Translations under genes and position numbers: made by a program
Shown here: piece after piece, positions 34,626-43,479 of the stretch
Numbering within the stretch: position 1 is the first letter of the stretch
Layout of the letters: the number at the start of each line of letters is the position of its first letter
Notes under the pieces: model-generated
Database searches by the model: none
Seen by the model: the letters and a program-made list of their open reading frames with translations, nothing else
What the model was told of the DNA's origin: nothing
Source: Bordetella ansorpii
GTDB taxonomy: Bacteria > Pseudomonadota > Gammaproteobacteria > Burkholderiales > Burkholderiaceae_B
DNA length: 64,000 nt
Direction: 5' to 3'
Assembly: GCF_900078705.1 (NCBI RefSeq)
Contig: NZ_FKIF01000002.1
Span: 620,001 to 684,000, forward strand

Positions 34626-35544
34626 AGTGGCGAAAACTGGGCATCGTCTGGAACACGACGGGAGCGTTGCCATGGTCGCACACCCACGCCATGGGGCCTA
34701 CGCCGGTAGTACTGGACGAGAATGTCATCCGCGTTTTCCTGACCACGCTTGACGAGCAGGGCAGGGGCCGGCCCATGTACCTTGACGTATCGGCCCAGGA
34801 TCCCACCCGTGTGCTGGACGTGGCGCGTGAGCCGCTGATGGATATCGGTCAGCCGGGTGCGTTCGACGACAATGGACTGATGCTGACCACGCTGGTCCAG
34901 GTCGAGCCTAGCCGGCTCTTCATGTACTACGCCGGGTTCGAACTTTGCACCCACATCCGCTATCGCATTCTGACGGGCCTGGCGATCAGCGAGGATGGCG
35001 GCCGCACGTTCACGCGGCACAGCCGTGCGCCTGTCCTGGACCGCAGCGACACCGAGCTGTATTTCCGCTGTGGCCCCTTCGTGCTGCACGACGAAGGCGT
35101 GTTCAAGCTCTGGTATATCGCGGGGAGCGAATGGACGGAGGTGGGCGGCAAGTCCATGCCCGTCTACGACCTGCGCTACCAGGAGTCCCGTGACGGCATC
35201 CATTGGGCCGGCGAGGGCCGCATGTCGATGGCATTGACGGACCCGGACGAGCACGGTTTCGGTAGGCCCTGGATCATCAAACGCGGGCCCGACGACTACC
35301 AGATGTTCTATTCCGTAAGGCGCAGGTCTTTCGGTGCGTACCGACTGGGCTATGCCGAGTCGGCCGACGGCGTGGCATGGACGCGCAAGGACGCCGAAAT
35401 GAATCTGGACGTCACCCCCGGCGAATTCGATGCGAACGCGATCATGTACTCGGCGGTCGTGTCGGTGGGGGGCGTACGTATTGTTTCTACAACGGCGACA
35501 ATTTCGGCGGTACGGGATTCGGCGTGGCTGAACTGGTCGAATGA
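34622..35544 (+). pseudogene. Frameshifted beta-propeller hydrolase-like gene
   Basis: An intact frame runs from ATG 34622 to a run of six G at 35467-35472. A shift at that run (one G added or two removed) restores a natural ending, RTYCFYNGDNFGGTGFGVAE and so on. That ending stops with TGA 35542-35544 in an ATGA overlap with the next gene. The repaired protein has about 307 residues and repeated SEDGGRTFTR- and ESRDGIHWAG-type blades, as in five-bladed beta-propeller glycoside hydrolases of the GH43/GH32 group. Unrepaired, the frame runs on to 36130 through the next gene in the wrong frame. Enzyme activity is not established; related proteins in polysaccharide loci may process or transfer sugars. 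Confidence 0.72.
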
Positions 35545-36503
35545 GCCTGGAAATCAAGCCCTATGGGCCAGACGAAGAGGGCGCCTGGGACCGCTTCTGC
35601 GGCCTGTCGCCCAATGCCACGCTGCTGCACACGCGGCGGTTTCTGAGCTATCACGGCGACCGATTCACCGATCGCTCGCTGCTGATCCTGCGGGATGGGG
35701 AACTGGCAGGGGTGTTGCCGGCGGCGGAGCTGCCGTCGGATCACGCTACGGTCGCCAGTCACCCGGGAGCCACCTATGGCGGCATCGTGCATCAGGGCCA
35801 GTTGCGTGGCGCGGCGATGATCGACGCGCTGTCGGCGGTCGCCCGGTACTACGCCAGTCAGGGATACCAGCGGCTGCAGTACAAGCCCGTGCCGCATATC
35901 TACTGCCGACGTCCTTCGCAGGACGATCTGTATGCCTTGTTCCGGCTGGATGCAGCGCGCGTGCGTACGGACCTGTCATGCGCGATCGACCTGATGGACC
36001 GGGGCGACATCAGCAAACGCAGGCTGCGATCACGGAAGAAGGCTGCCGCAGCCGTCACGCTGTCCGCCGATTCCGGTCTGCTTGCGCCGCTGTGGCACGT
36101 GCTGGCCGGGAATCTGGCCCGCAAGCATGATGCGTGGCCGGTTCACAGCCTGGAGGAACTGGCCTTGCTGCATAGCCGGTTTCCCGAGCACATCCAGGTG
36201 CGTTGCGCCCTGGTGGATGGTCAGGTGGAAGCGGGCGTGGTGTTCTTCAACGCTGCGCCAGCCTGGCACGCGCAGTATATTGCCGCCAGCGAGCGAGGCT
36301 ACGACGTCTGCGCGCTCGATGCGGTATTCGCGGCGAGCATCGCCGAGGCGGACCAGACGGGTGCACGGTATTTCGACTTCGGTACCAGCAACGAACACGC
36401 CGGGCGCGTACTGAATGACGGCCTCTACCGCTTCAAGTCCGAGTTCGGAGGCAGCGGCGTGGCGCATGACTATTACGAGATCGAGCTAGCGGGACATGGC
36501 TGA
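35541..36503 (+). CDS. FemAB/GNAT-like acyltransferase of a polysaccharide locus
   Basis: A 320-residue protein resembling GNAT/FemAB-type transferases. The N-terminal half has an LLHTRRFLSYHGDRF segment; the C-terminal half carries ARKHDAWPVHSLEEL and the typical end ARYFDFGTSNEHAGRVLNDG, found in predicted acyltransferases near polysaccharide genes. It probably attaches an amino acid or acyl group to an amino sugar of the surface polymer. This is inferred from family context; the donor is unknown. It starts within the stop of the frameshifted gene and overlaps the following GT2 by 8 bases. Confidence 0.75.
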   Translation: MSLEIKPYGPDEEGAWDRFCGLSPNATLLHTRRFLSYHGDRFTDRSLLILRDGELAGVLPAAELPSDHATVASHPGATYGGIVHQGQLRGAAMIDALSAVARYYASQGYQRLQYKPVPHIYCRRPSQDDLYALFRLDAARVRTDLSCAIDLMDRGDISKRRLRSRKKAAAAVTLSADSGLLAPLWHVLAGNLARKHDAWPVHSLEELALLHSRFPEHIQVRCALVDGQVEAGVVFFNAAPAWHAQYIAASERGYDVCALDAVFAASIAEADQTGARYFDFGTSNEHAGRVLNDGLYRFKSEFGGSGVAHDYYEIELAGHG

Positions 36504-37425
36504 AAAGAAACTTTCCATCGTGGTACCTGTGTATTTCAACGCAGGCAGCCTACCTGGGTTGTTCGACGCGCTGTGCGGGGTCGAAGAGCAACTGGCTACG
36601 CGCGGCGTCGATCTCGAACTGATTTTCGTCGACGATGGTTCGAAGGACGAATCGCTCAAGCGCCTGCTGGAATTCCGGCAGCGCCGGCCCGGTACGCGCG
36701 TGGTCAAGCTGACGCGCAATTTCGGCGCGGTGCATTGTTCGAAGACGGGTTACCGTTTCGTCACGGGCGACGCCTTCATCACGATGGCCGCTGACCTGCA
36801 GGACCCGCCCAGCCTGGTGCTCGAGATGGTGGACCGTTGGCTGGCCGGCGCCAAGTACGTGATCTGCGAGCGCAGCACCCGGGACGACCCGCTGGTATCG
36901 AAAATCTATTCCCGCCTGTACTACAAGCTGCTGCGGATGCTGGTCATCCGCGATTATCCCGAGGGCGGATACGACATGGCGTTGCTGGACAAGGCATTCC
37001 TGCCGCATCTGGTCAACAGTTCCAAGAGCGTGTTCACGCCGCTGCTCGCCTATTGGCTGGGCTACCAACCCGAGGTCATCCGTTATCACCGGCCGGCGCG
37101 AGAGCATGGCAAGTCCGGTTGGACGTTCGCCAAGAAATTCCGCGCATTCCTCGACGTGATGCTGGGATTCTCGATCACCCCTATCCGGGCGATCTCCGGC
37201 GTCGGGGCCGTGGTTGCCTTTTGCAGCTTTCTGTATGGCGGGGTGGTGGTGGCCAGTGCCATATTGAACCGCATACCGATCCAGGGGTTCGCGACGGTCG
37301 TCGCCCTTATCACCTTCCTGCTGGGACTGATCCTTGTGATGCTGGGCATCATCGGCGAATATATCTGGCGCATTTTCGAAGAAACCAACAAACGGCCGGA
37401 AACGGTCATCGACGAAGTCTGGTGA
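36496..37425 (+). CDS. GtrB-like polyprenyl-phosphate glycosyltransferase
   Basis: A 309-residue GT2 enzyme with a cytoplasmic catalytic domain (SIVVPVYFNAGSLPGLFDAL, FVDDGSKDESL, MAADLQDPPSLVLEMV). Two hydrophobic segments follow near residues 225-255 and 265-295. This is the layout of dolichol-phosphate-mannose synthase-like and GtrB proteins, which transfer a sugar from UDP-sugar to polyprenyl phosphate. A GtrA flippase gene follows 1 base after the stop, and a GT-C transferase lies two genes on, giving a complete Gtr-type side-branch system. Confidence 0.88.
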   Translation: MAEKKLSIVVPVYFNAGSLPGLFDALCGVEEQLATRGVDLELIFVDDGSKDESLKRLLEFRQRRPGTRVVKLTRNFGAVHCSKTGYRFVTGDAFITMAADLQDPPSLVLEMVDRWLAGAKYVICERSTRDDPLVSKIYSRLYYKLLRMLVIRDYPEGGYDMALLDKAFLPHLVNSSKSVFTPLLAYWLGYQPEVIRYHRPAREHGKSGWTFAKKFRAFLDVMLGFSITPIRAISGVGAVVAFCSFLYGGVVVASAILNRIPIQGFATVVALITFLLGLILVMLGIIGEYIWRIFEETNKRPETVIDEVW

Positions 37426-37426
37426 C

Positions 37427-37801
37427 ATGGCCTTTCCGCGTTTCGTGGCCGCGGGCGCCATCAATACCGGCGCGACGTATCTGCTGTATGTGGCCCTGCT
37501 GTGGGTGATTCCCTACGGCTGGGCGTATTCCGTATCGTTCCTCGCGGGCATCCTGCTGGGGTACCTGCTGAACTCCCGGTGGGTATTTCGCGAGGCGCCA
37601 AGTCTGAAGACGGCCGCGGGCTATCCGCTGATATACGCGACGAATTATGTGCTGGGAATTTGTTTGCTGTGGTTGTTGGTGGATAAACTGGGCGCCCCCG
37701 CATTTCTTGCGCCGCTGGTCGTGATTCCCGTTTCGGTGCCGATCATGTATCTGCTTACCAGGGCCTTGTTCAAGAAAAACCATGACGCTCGCCTCGATTG
37801 A
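37427..37801 (+). CDS. GtrA-family flippase candidate
   Basis: A 124-residue protein with four hydrophobic segments. The N-terminal FVAAGAINTGATYLLYVALL and the arginine-bearing LLNSRWVFREAP are characteristic of GtrA. It should flip the polyprenyl-phosphate sugar made by the GtrB-like enzyme. This is the second GtrA in the window; the other, at 22580, belongs with the DPA-like genes and differs in sequence. It overlaps the ketoisomerase gene by 20 bases. Confidence 0.87.
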   Translation: MAFPRFVAAGAINTGATYLLYVALLWVIPYGWAYSVSFLAGILLGYLLNSRWVFREAPSLKTAAGYPLIYATNYVLGICLLWLLVDKLGAPAFLAPLVVIPVSVPIMYLLTRALFKKNHDARLD

Positions 37802-38204
37802 CGATTGCACGTTGATTTCATTTCCCAGGATCGTCGATCCTCGGGGCAGCCTTACCTTCATGGAAGGGAACCGCCACGTGCCTTTCGAGATGCGGCGCGT
37901 GTTCTATCTCTATGGCATCGAGCCTGGCGAAAGCCGCGGCGCGCATGCGCACCGCGAGCTGCATCAGCTGTTGATCTGCGTGGCGGGGGGCTTCGAGGTT
38001 GAAGTCGACGATGGCCGTTCGCAGCGACTGGTGCCCCTGAGCGATCCCTGGGTGGGATTGCACGTGCCTCCCATGATCTGGGCGGCACAGGTGCGTTTCC
38101 AGCCGGGTTCCGTCTGCCTGGTGCTGGCCTCGGAAAAGTACGAGGAAAGCGACTACATCCGCAATTACGATGATTTTCTCGCCACCGTCCGCGGCCAGTC
38201 CTGA
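37782..38204 (+). CDS. dTDP-4-keto-6-deoxyglucose 3,4-ketoisomerase (FdtA/QdtA/WxcM type)
   Basis: A 140-residue cupin. It has the family order FPRIVDPRGSLTFMEG, VFYLYGIEPGESRGAHAHRE with the active-site histidines, VAGGFEVEVDDG, and VPPMIWAAQVRF. It isomerises the 4-keto sugar from RmlB to a 3-keto sugar for the aminotransferase at 32072. FdtA and QdtA differ in the C4 configuration of their product (Fuc3N or Qui3N route), and I cannot decide which applies. The gene sits between gtrA and a GT-C gene, 4.6 kb from its aminotransferase partner. Confidence 0.87.
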   Translation: MTLASIDDCTLISFPRIVDPRGSLTFMEGNRHVPFEMRRVFYLYGIEPGESRGAHAHRELHQLLICVAGGFEVEVDDGRSQRLVPLSDPWVGLHVPPMIWAAQVRFQPGSVCLVLASEKYEESDYIRNYDDFLATVRGQS

Positions 38205-38222
38205 TCAGATCCGGCCTTACGA

Positions 38223-40172
38223 ATGATCATCGCGTCTTGTTCCCGTTCGGTGCTCGATGGGCTGCTGCTGGGGGCGGCCTTGCTGGTCGCGGGCCTGGCC
38301 GTGACGTCCGGGGTGCCGGGCGCCATGGGGTTCGTGGCGGCGGGTGTGACCTTTGCCGCCGTCGCGTGGCTGTCGCGCTGGCCGGCTGCCGATCGCATCC
38401 TGTTCGCGCTGTTCGCCGTCGCGCTCGGGGGGTGGACCTTTTATTACAGCAGCCACCAGGTCAGCGATTTCGGTGTCTATTTTCGCTGCGGCAGTGATTA
38501 TGTGCGGGACTGGACCTCGTTGCAGGATTGGACGCGGCAATGCACAGGCGAATACCTGCCGGGTTTCGCCACGTATTGGCGGCGCTCCTTGCTGTATTCC
38601 TTGCCAATCGGCTGGGTAAGCGGGGGCGGTTCGTATCTCGCATTCAAGATAGCCAATGCCCTGGCGCACCTCATCGCGGTCGCGTTACTTTATCGCGGCG
38701 TGCGCCAGGCCCTCGGCCGACGCGCGGGGGTGCTGGCCGCGGCGGCGTTGGCGCTCTATCCCGAGTTCTGGTTTTCGACAAGCCTGGTCGTCTCCGACAA
38801 TTTCGCGGTGACGGCGCTGGTTTGCCTGGGACTGGCGGTGGCCAGCCTGCAGCGGGAGGATAGCGGCCGGTATGGCGCCATCATTGCCGTGGCGTGTCTC
38901 GTGCTGGCCCTGGATTTGCTGAGAAGCGTCGGGCCCATTCTTGTTGTGGCGATGCTTTTCATCACGCTGGGCGCCGAGCGGGCCTCGCGTGCAAAACTGC
39001 TGGCCGCCAGCCTCGGCACGGCACTGGCCGTCTATGCCGGTGGCAGTCTGCCCGCATGGTTCGGATTGACCACGTTGCAGACCAATGGTGTGCTGGCATC
39101 CATCGTCGGCAATGGCCTGACGGGGCCGCGGGGCTGGTTCGAGACCTACACCTGGCACCAGTATGTGCTGCCGCTGGTTCCCGTCTTGGAACGAGGCAGC
39201 CTCATGGCAGGCGTGATCGCGCAGGATCTGCTGTCCGTCCATGCAGCTCCGCTTTTTTGGCTCGACAAGCTCCGAGTCCTGTTCGGCGGCGATGGCTATT
39301 ACATGTTTTCCACGGCCTTGCCGACGGGGGGCAATCCCGACGATGTGCCGATGGCCTGGCTCAAGGCGCCGATGTTGACCTATGTGCCGTTCTGGTCCGG
39401 CGCGATGCGCGGCATGGTGGCCTTCTTCTTTCTGGCGGCCGGGACCGGCGCGTTGCGTCTGGTCAGGCACCCGCTGGGACGCGCCAGCGTTGCCATCGCG
39501 GTGGCATTCATGCTGTACATCGTGTTGTTGGGCGAGGTGCAGCCGCGCTACAGCGTACTGATCGCGCCGGCGCTGTGCGTCGCCGCCGCAGGCTGGGCCG
39601 TGCCTCGTGACCGCGCCTCGCGCCGCATGGAACTCATCGGCGCGACCAGCCTCGTTGCCGCCATCGGCATTGCCCTGCTGGGCCTGGGCACGGCGTGGGC
39701 CGCAGCGACAACTTATCTGCGCCATGCGCCCCGTCTGCACTGGCAATCGGTTCCCGAGCCCGTGCTGACGGATTGTGCTCAGTCCGTGACCGATGCTCAG
39801 ATCATGCCACGGCGAGTGCTGCTGCCCATGGCCACCAAATCGTGCTATCGGTTGCGCGCAGTGGTCGAAGGCGACGTGCGAGGCGATCTGTCGTTTTTCT
39901 TAATGCGTGAACCGATGGCGCCCAAGTTCAGCAATGCGCCGCATCAGGCCGTGCACCTCGATCTTGTCCTGCGTGACGCCCAGGGCAAGGTGCTGCGGAC
40001 GATGCAGGCCCAGTTGGGCGAGCGCGTCGCCGCCGTGCCGGTTTCAGTGCCCGGCGCGGGGCTGGCGGCGCTGGATATCATCATCGCCGCCGACGGCGAG
40101 CCTGGCGGGGCGGTCAGCGTTGGCTATATCCATGACGACGCGGGCAATGCGATCAATCTGCGGGGCCAGTGA
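38223..40172 (+). CDS. GT-C-like membrane glycosyltransferase (GtrC candidate)
   Basis: A 649-residue protein with about eleven hydrophobic segments and a C-terminal soluble domain of about 130 residues expected in the periplasm. An acidic residue lies in the first extracytoplasmic loop (HQVSDFGVYFRCG), followed by further loops with YLPGFATYWRRSLLY. This fits GT-C enzymes that use polyprenyl-phosphate sugars. After gtrB and gtrA it would be the serotype-specific transferase adding a side sugar to the O-chain. Sequence among such transferases is poorly conserved, so specificity is unknown. Confidence 0.75.
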   Translation: MIIASCSRSVLDGLLLGAALLVAGLAVTSGVPGAMGFVAAGVTFAAVAWLSRWPAADRILFALFAVALGGWTFYYSSHQVSDFGVYFRCGSDYVRDWTSLQDWTRQCTGEYLPGFATYWRRSLLYSLPIGWVSGGGSYLAFKIANALAHLIAVALLYRGVRQALGRRAGVLAAAALALYPEFWFSTSLVVSDNFAVTALVCLGLAVASLQREDSGRYGAIIAVACLVLALDLLRSVGPILVVAMLFITLGAERASRAKLLAASLGTALAVYAGGSLPAWFGLTTLQTNGVLASIVGNGLTGPRGWFETYTWHQYVLPLVPVLERGSLMAGVIAQDLLSVHAAPLFWLDKLRVLFGGDGYYMFSTALPTGGNPDDVPMAWLKAPMLTYVPFWSGAMRGMVAFFFLAAGTGALRLVRHPLGRASVAIAVAFMLYIVLLGEVQPRYSVLIAPALCVAAAGWAVPRDRASRRMELIGATSLVAAIGIALLGLGTAWAAATTYLRHAPRLHWQSVPEPVLTDCAQSVTDAQIMPRRVLLPMATKSCYRLRAVVEGDVRGDLSFFLMREPMAPKFSNAPHQAVHLDLVLRDAQGKVLRTMQAQLGERVAAVPVSVPGAGLAALDIIIAADGEPGGAVSVGYIHDDAGNAINLRGQ

Positions 40173-40205
40173 CACGCCGCCGGGCCCACACGTGAAGGAG
40201 ACTCT

Positions 40206-41081
40206 ATGCGTAAGGCCATTATTCTCGCGGGCGGCAGCGGAACTCGCCTGTATCCGATGACGCGCAGCGCCAGCAAGCAACTGCTTCCCGTCTACGATAA
40301 GCCGATGGTGTATTACCCGCTGTCGGTGCTGATGCTGGCTGGCATCCAGGACATTCTGCTGATTTCCACGCCACAGGACCTGCCTAGATTCCGCAGCTTG
40401 CTGGGTGATGGCAGCGAGATCGGATTGCGCCTGGCCTACGCGGAGCAATCCGAGCCCCGCGGCCTGGCGGATGCGTTCATCGTGGGGGCCGATTTCATCG
40501 GCGACAGCGACGTGGCAATGATCCTGGGCGACAACGTCTTCTATGGCGCAGGGCTGTCGCAACTGCTGGGTCGTGCCCATGCACGCAGTACCGGTGCGAC
40601 GGTCTTCAGCTACCAGGTGCCGGATGCCCGGCCTTTCGGCGTGGTCGAGATCGACGCCGACGGCAAGGCGATCAGTCTGGAAGAAAAGCCTGCCGAGCCT
40701 CGGTCGGACCTTGCCGTGACGGGACTGTACTTCTACGACAGGCAGGTGGTGGACATCGCACGCGGCTTGCGCCCGTCCGCTCGTGGCGAACTGGAGATTA
40801 CCGACATCAACAGGCGCTACATGGAGATGGGCCAGCTCTATGTCGAGCAACTTGGCCGTGGTTATGCCTGGCTGGATTCCGGCACGCCCGACGGCCTGCT
40901 GGACGCCGCCAACTTTGTGGCCACCATCGAGCGCCGCCAGGGCATGAAGATTGCCTGCATCGAGGAAATCGCGTGGCGCCAGCACTGGATCGACCAGCCG
41001 GCGCTGTTGGCGCTTGCCGGCAGGATAGACAAGAGTTCATACGGACAATACCTGTTGCGCATTGCCCGGGACGCTCGTTAA
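40206..41081 (+). CDS. rmlA: Glucose-1-phosphate thymidylyltransferase
   Basis: A 291-residue nucleotidyltransferase that makes dTDP-glucose from dTTP and glucose-1-phosphate. It begins with the nucleotide loop [20 protein letters not shown], and has [20 protein letters not shown] with the metal aspartate, and [21 protein letters not shown] strong AAGGAG ribosome site (40195-40200) lies 5 bases before ATG. It feeds both the rhamnose genes (rmlC, rmlD, rmlB far downstream) and the 3-amino-sugar branch. It is convergent with wecB, 10 bases apart. Confidence 0.97.
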   Translation: MRKAIILAGGSGTRLYPMTRSASKQLLPVYDKPMVYYPLSVLMLAGIQDILLISTPQDLPRFRSLLGDGSEIGLRLAYAEQSEPRGLADAFIVGADFIGDSDVAMILGDNVFYGAGLSQLLGRAHARSTGATVFSYQVPDARPFGVVEIDADGKAISLEEKPAEPRSDLAVTGLYFYDRQVVDIARGLRPSARGELEITDINRRYMEMGQLYVEQLGRGYAWLDSGTPDGLLDAANFVATIERRQGMKIACIEEIAWRQHWIDQPALLALAGRIDKSSYGQYLLRIARDAR

Positions 41082-41091
41082 GGGTGGTCCG

Positions 41092-42234
41092 TCAGCGGCG
41101 CGTCGTGGCGGCCTGGAACGTCTGATGCAGGCGTTCGAGGATGCGGGCGCTGGCCTGGCCGTCGCCGTAGGGATTGTGCGCCACGCTCATGCGGCGGTAT
41201 TCGTCTTCGTCCGTCAGCAGCAGGGCGACCTGCGACGTGATGACGTCCACGTCCGTGCCCACCAGGCGCACCGTGCCCGCCGCGACCGCTTCGGGACGTT
41301 CGGTGGTGTCGCGCATGACCAGCACCGGCTTGCCCAGCGAGGGCGCTTCTTCCTGGATGCCGCCGGAGTCGGTCAGGATGATGTGCGAGCGGTCCATCAG
41401 GTACACGAACGGCAGGTAGTCCAGCGGTTCGACCAGGTGGACGTTCTTCAGGCCCTTCAGCAGGCGGTTCACCGGCTCGCGCACGTTCGGATTCAGGTGC
41501 ACGGGATAGACGAAATCGGCGTCGGGGAACTGTGCGGCGGACTGGGCGATGGCCTGGCAGATGCGTTCGAAGCCGGCGCCGAAGCTTTCACGGCGATGGC
41601 CCGTGATCAACACCACGCGGCGGTTTGCGTCCAGGTAGGGGAATTGCGTGGCCAGGCGATCGCGCAGGGCCGTATCGGTATCCAGCTTCTGTTTGACCCA
41701 GATCAGGGCATCGATGACGGTGTTGCCGGTGACGGCGACATCGGTATCGGCGATGCCCTCGCGCAGCAGGTTCTGCCGCGAGGTGTCGGTGGGGGCGAAA
41801 TGCAGCCGCGCCAGCGCGCCGGTGAGCTTGCGGTTGGCCTCTTCGGGCCAGGGGGAGTAGAGGTCGCCCGTGCGCAGCCCGGCTTCGACGTGGCCGACCG
41901 CGACCTTCTGGTAATACGAGGCCAGGGTGGTGGCCAGGGTGGTGGCCGTATCGCCGTGGACCAGCACGCAATCGGGGCGGAACTCGGCAAACACGCCGCG
42001 CATGCCGTTCAGGATGGAACAGGTGACGTCCGTCATGTCCTGGCCCGGCTTCATGATGTTCAGGTCGTAGTCCGGCTTGATTTCGAACAGGTCCAGGACC
42101 TGATCGAGCATCTCGCGGTGCTGGGCGGTGACGCAAACCTTGGCCTCGATGCCGGTGTCCTGGGCCAACGCGTGGACCACCGGCGCCATCTTGATCGCTT
42201 CCGGACGCGTACCGAATACCGTGAGAATTTTCAT
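41092..42234 (-). CDS. wecB: UDP-N-acetylglucosamine 2-epimerase (non-hydrolysing)
   Basis: A 380-residue GT-B fold enzyme converting UDP-GlcNAc to UDP-ManNAc. Start [19 protein letters not shown], then [42 protein letters not shown] and near the C-terminus [20 protein letters not shown] are all family hallmarks. No UDP-ManNAc dehydrogenase (wecC) is in the window, so ManNAc may be used directly or the dehydrogenase may lie elsewhere. It is the only minus-strand gene at this end of the polysaccharide locus. Confidence 0.96.
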   Translation of the reverse strand: MKILTVFGTRPEAIKMAPVVHALAQDTGIEAKVCVTAQHREMLDQVLDLFEIKPDYDLNIMKPGQDMTDVTCSILNGMRGVFAEFRPDCVLVHGDTATTLATTLASYYQKVAVGHVEAGLRTGDLYSPWPEEANRKLTGALARLHFAPTDTSRQNLLREGIADTDVAVTGNTVIDALIWVKQKLDTDTALRDRLATQFPYLDANRRVVLITGHRRESFGAGFERICQAIAQSAAQFPDADFVYPVHLNPNVREPVNRLLKGLKNVHLVEPLDYLPFVYLMDRSHIILTDSGGIQEEAPSLGKPVLVMRDTTERPEAVAAGTVRLVGTDVDVITSQVALLLTDEDEYRRMSVAHNPYGDGQASARILERLHQTFQAATTRR

Positions 42235-42403
42235 GTGTGCAGGGAAATTGTTTCAGGCCAGGGCGGCGCGCCGCAGGCGGGAGGCGAGCGCGGCAAGGCC
42301 CCGCCTTGAACCCCGGATTTTAGCGTGTGGATGTCGCCGGGCCGGCACGGCGATGCATGTCTTGTTGTACATTCGCTGAAATTTATCGCACCGTCTTCCC
42401 TCG

Positions 42404-43420
42404 ATGCCCCTTCGCATTCTCATCGTCCGCACCTCTTCGCTCGGAGACCTGGTGCATATGCTGCCGGCCATCTCCGACATTGCGCGCCATGTGCCGGATG
42501 CCCGGATCGACTGGATCGTGGAGGAAGCGTTCGCCGAAATTCCCGCCTGGCATCCCGCCGTGAACGAGGTCATCCGCGTGGCGCACCGCCGCTGGCGCAA
42601 GGCCTGGTGGTCGGAAAAGGTGCGTGCCGAACGCCGCGCGCTGGCCCAGCGGCTGCGCGCCGAAACCTATGACATCGTGCTGGACATGCAGGCGCTGTTG
42701 AAGTCCGCCTGGCTGGTGCGCCAGACGCAGGGCGTGCGCCACGGCCTGGACTGGCGGTCGGCGCGCGAACCCCTGGCATCGCTGTTCTACAACGTGCGCC
42801 ACCGTGTGGAATTCTGGCAGCCCGCCGTGCTGCGCCAGCGCAAGCTGGCCGGGCTGGCCCTGGGCTACGAGCCCACCGGCAAGCCTGACTTCGGTCTGGA
42901 GCAGTTCGCGCGCCAGGCGGCCCAGGCCCAGCAGGACGCCGGGGTGGAGGCCGCGGGTGGCCGCGTGCATCTGGGCAGCCGCGATCCCGGCTATGCGGTG
43001 ATCATGCCGTCGGCCAGCCGCGACGACAAACTGTGGCCCGAGGAGGACTGGCGCGCGGTGTTCCGCCGCCTGCGCGACGCGGGCTGCACGTTGCGCCTGC
43101 TGGCGGGCAACGAGCAGGAGGCGCACCGCGCCCGCCTGCTGGTGGCCGGCATGGACGGCGTCGAGGTGATGCCGCGCATGGACCTGACGTCGGTGGCGCG
43201 GCTGCTGGCCGGCTCGCGCATGATGGTCGGCCTGGACAGCGGCCTGACGCACCTGGCCGCGGCGCTGGGGCGCCCGACCATCGGCATCTATCGCGCATCC
43301 ACGCCGGTACGCACGCCGCTGGTGGGGTCGAACTATACGGCCAGCCTGGGCGATCGCGGCGCCTCGCCCTCGCGCGAGGCGGTGATGGCGTCGGTGGAAC
43401 AGGCCTTGGGGGCGGTTTGA
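42404..43420 (+). CDS. waaC: LPS heptosyltransferase I
   Basis: A 338-residue GT9 enzyme that adds the first L-glycero-D-manno-heptose to Kdo of the LPS inner core. It starts LRILIVRTSSLGDLVHMLPA, and contains ARIDWIVEEAFAEIPAWHPA, YDIVLDMQALLKSAW and a C-terminal GLDSGLTHLAAALGRPTIGIY with the ADP-heptose-binding motif. Length and motifs match WaaC rather than WaaF. It lies 59 bases before waaA, so the inner-core pair is probably cotranscribed. Confidence 0.93.
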   Translation: MPLRILIVRTSSLGDLVHMLPAISDIARHVPDARIDWIVEEAFAEIPAWHPAVNEVIRVAHRRWRKAWWSEKVRAERRALAQRLRAETYDIVLDMQALLKSAWLVRQTQGVRHGLDWRSAREPLASLFYNVRHRVEFWQPAVLRQRKLAGLALGYEPTGKPDFGLEQFARQAAQAQQDAGVEAAGGRVHLGSRDPGYAVIMPSASRDDKLWPEEDWRAVFRRLRDAGCTLRLLAGNEQEAHRARLLVAGMDGVEVMPRMDLTSVARLLAGSRMMVGLDSGLTHLAAALGRPTIGIYRASTPVRTPLVGSNYTASLGDRGASPSREAVMASVEQALGAV

Positions 43421-43479
43421 GATGACGGCTCGCGGGTGCCTGCCGCGCCGCCTGGCGGCGCTCGTCCGGGGGCGCTGAC

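Noticed and set aside
35467-35472. G6 run as a proven phase-variation switch
   Set aside because: Six bases is short for slipped-strand variation, and one sequence cannot show length variation. It is kept only as a possibility.
34397-36130. 577-codon plus-strand frame read as one protein
   Set aside because: The first part is the beta-propeller gene, but after the G6 run at 35467-35472 it continues in the wrong frame across the FemAB-like gene. The repaired reading ends naturally at 35544, so the long product is artificial.
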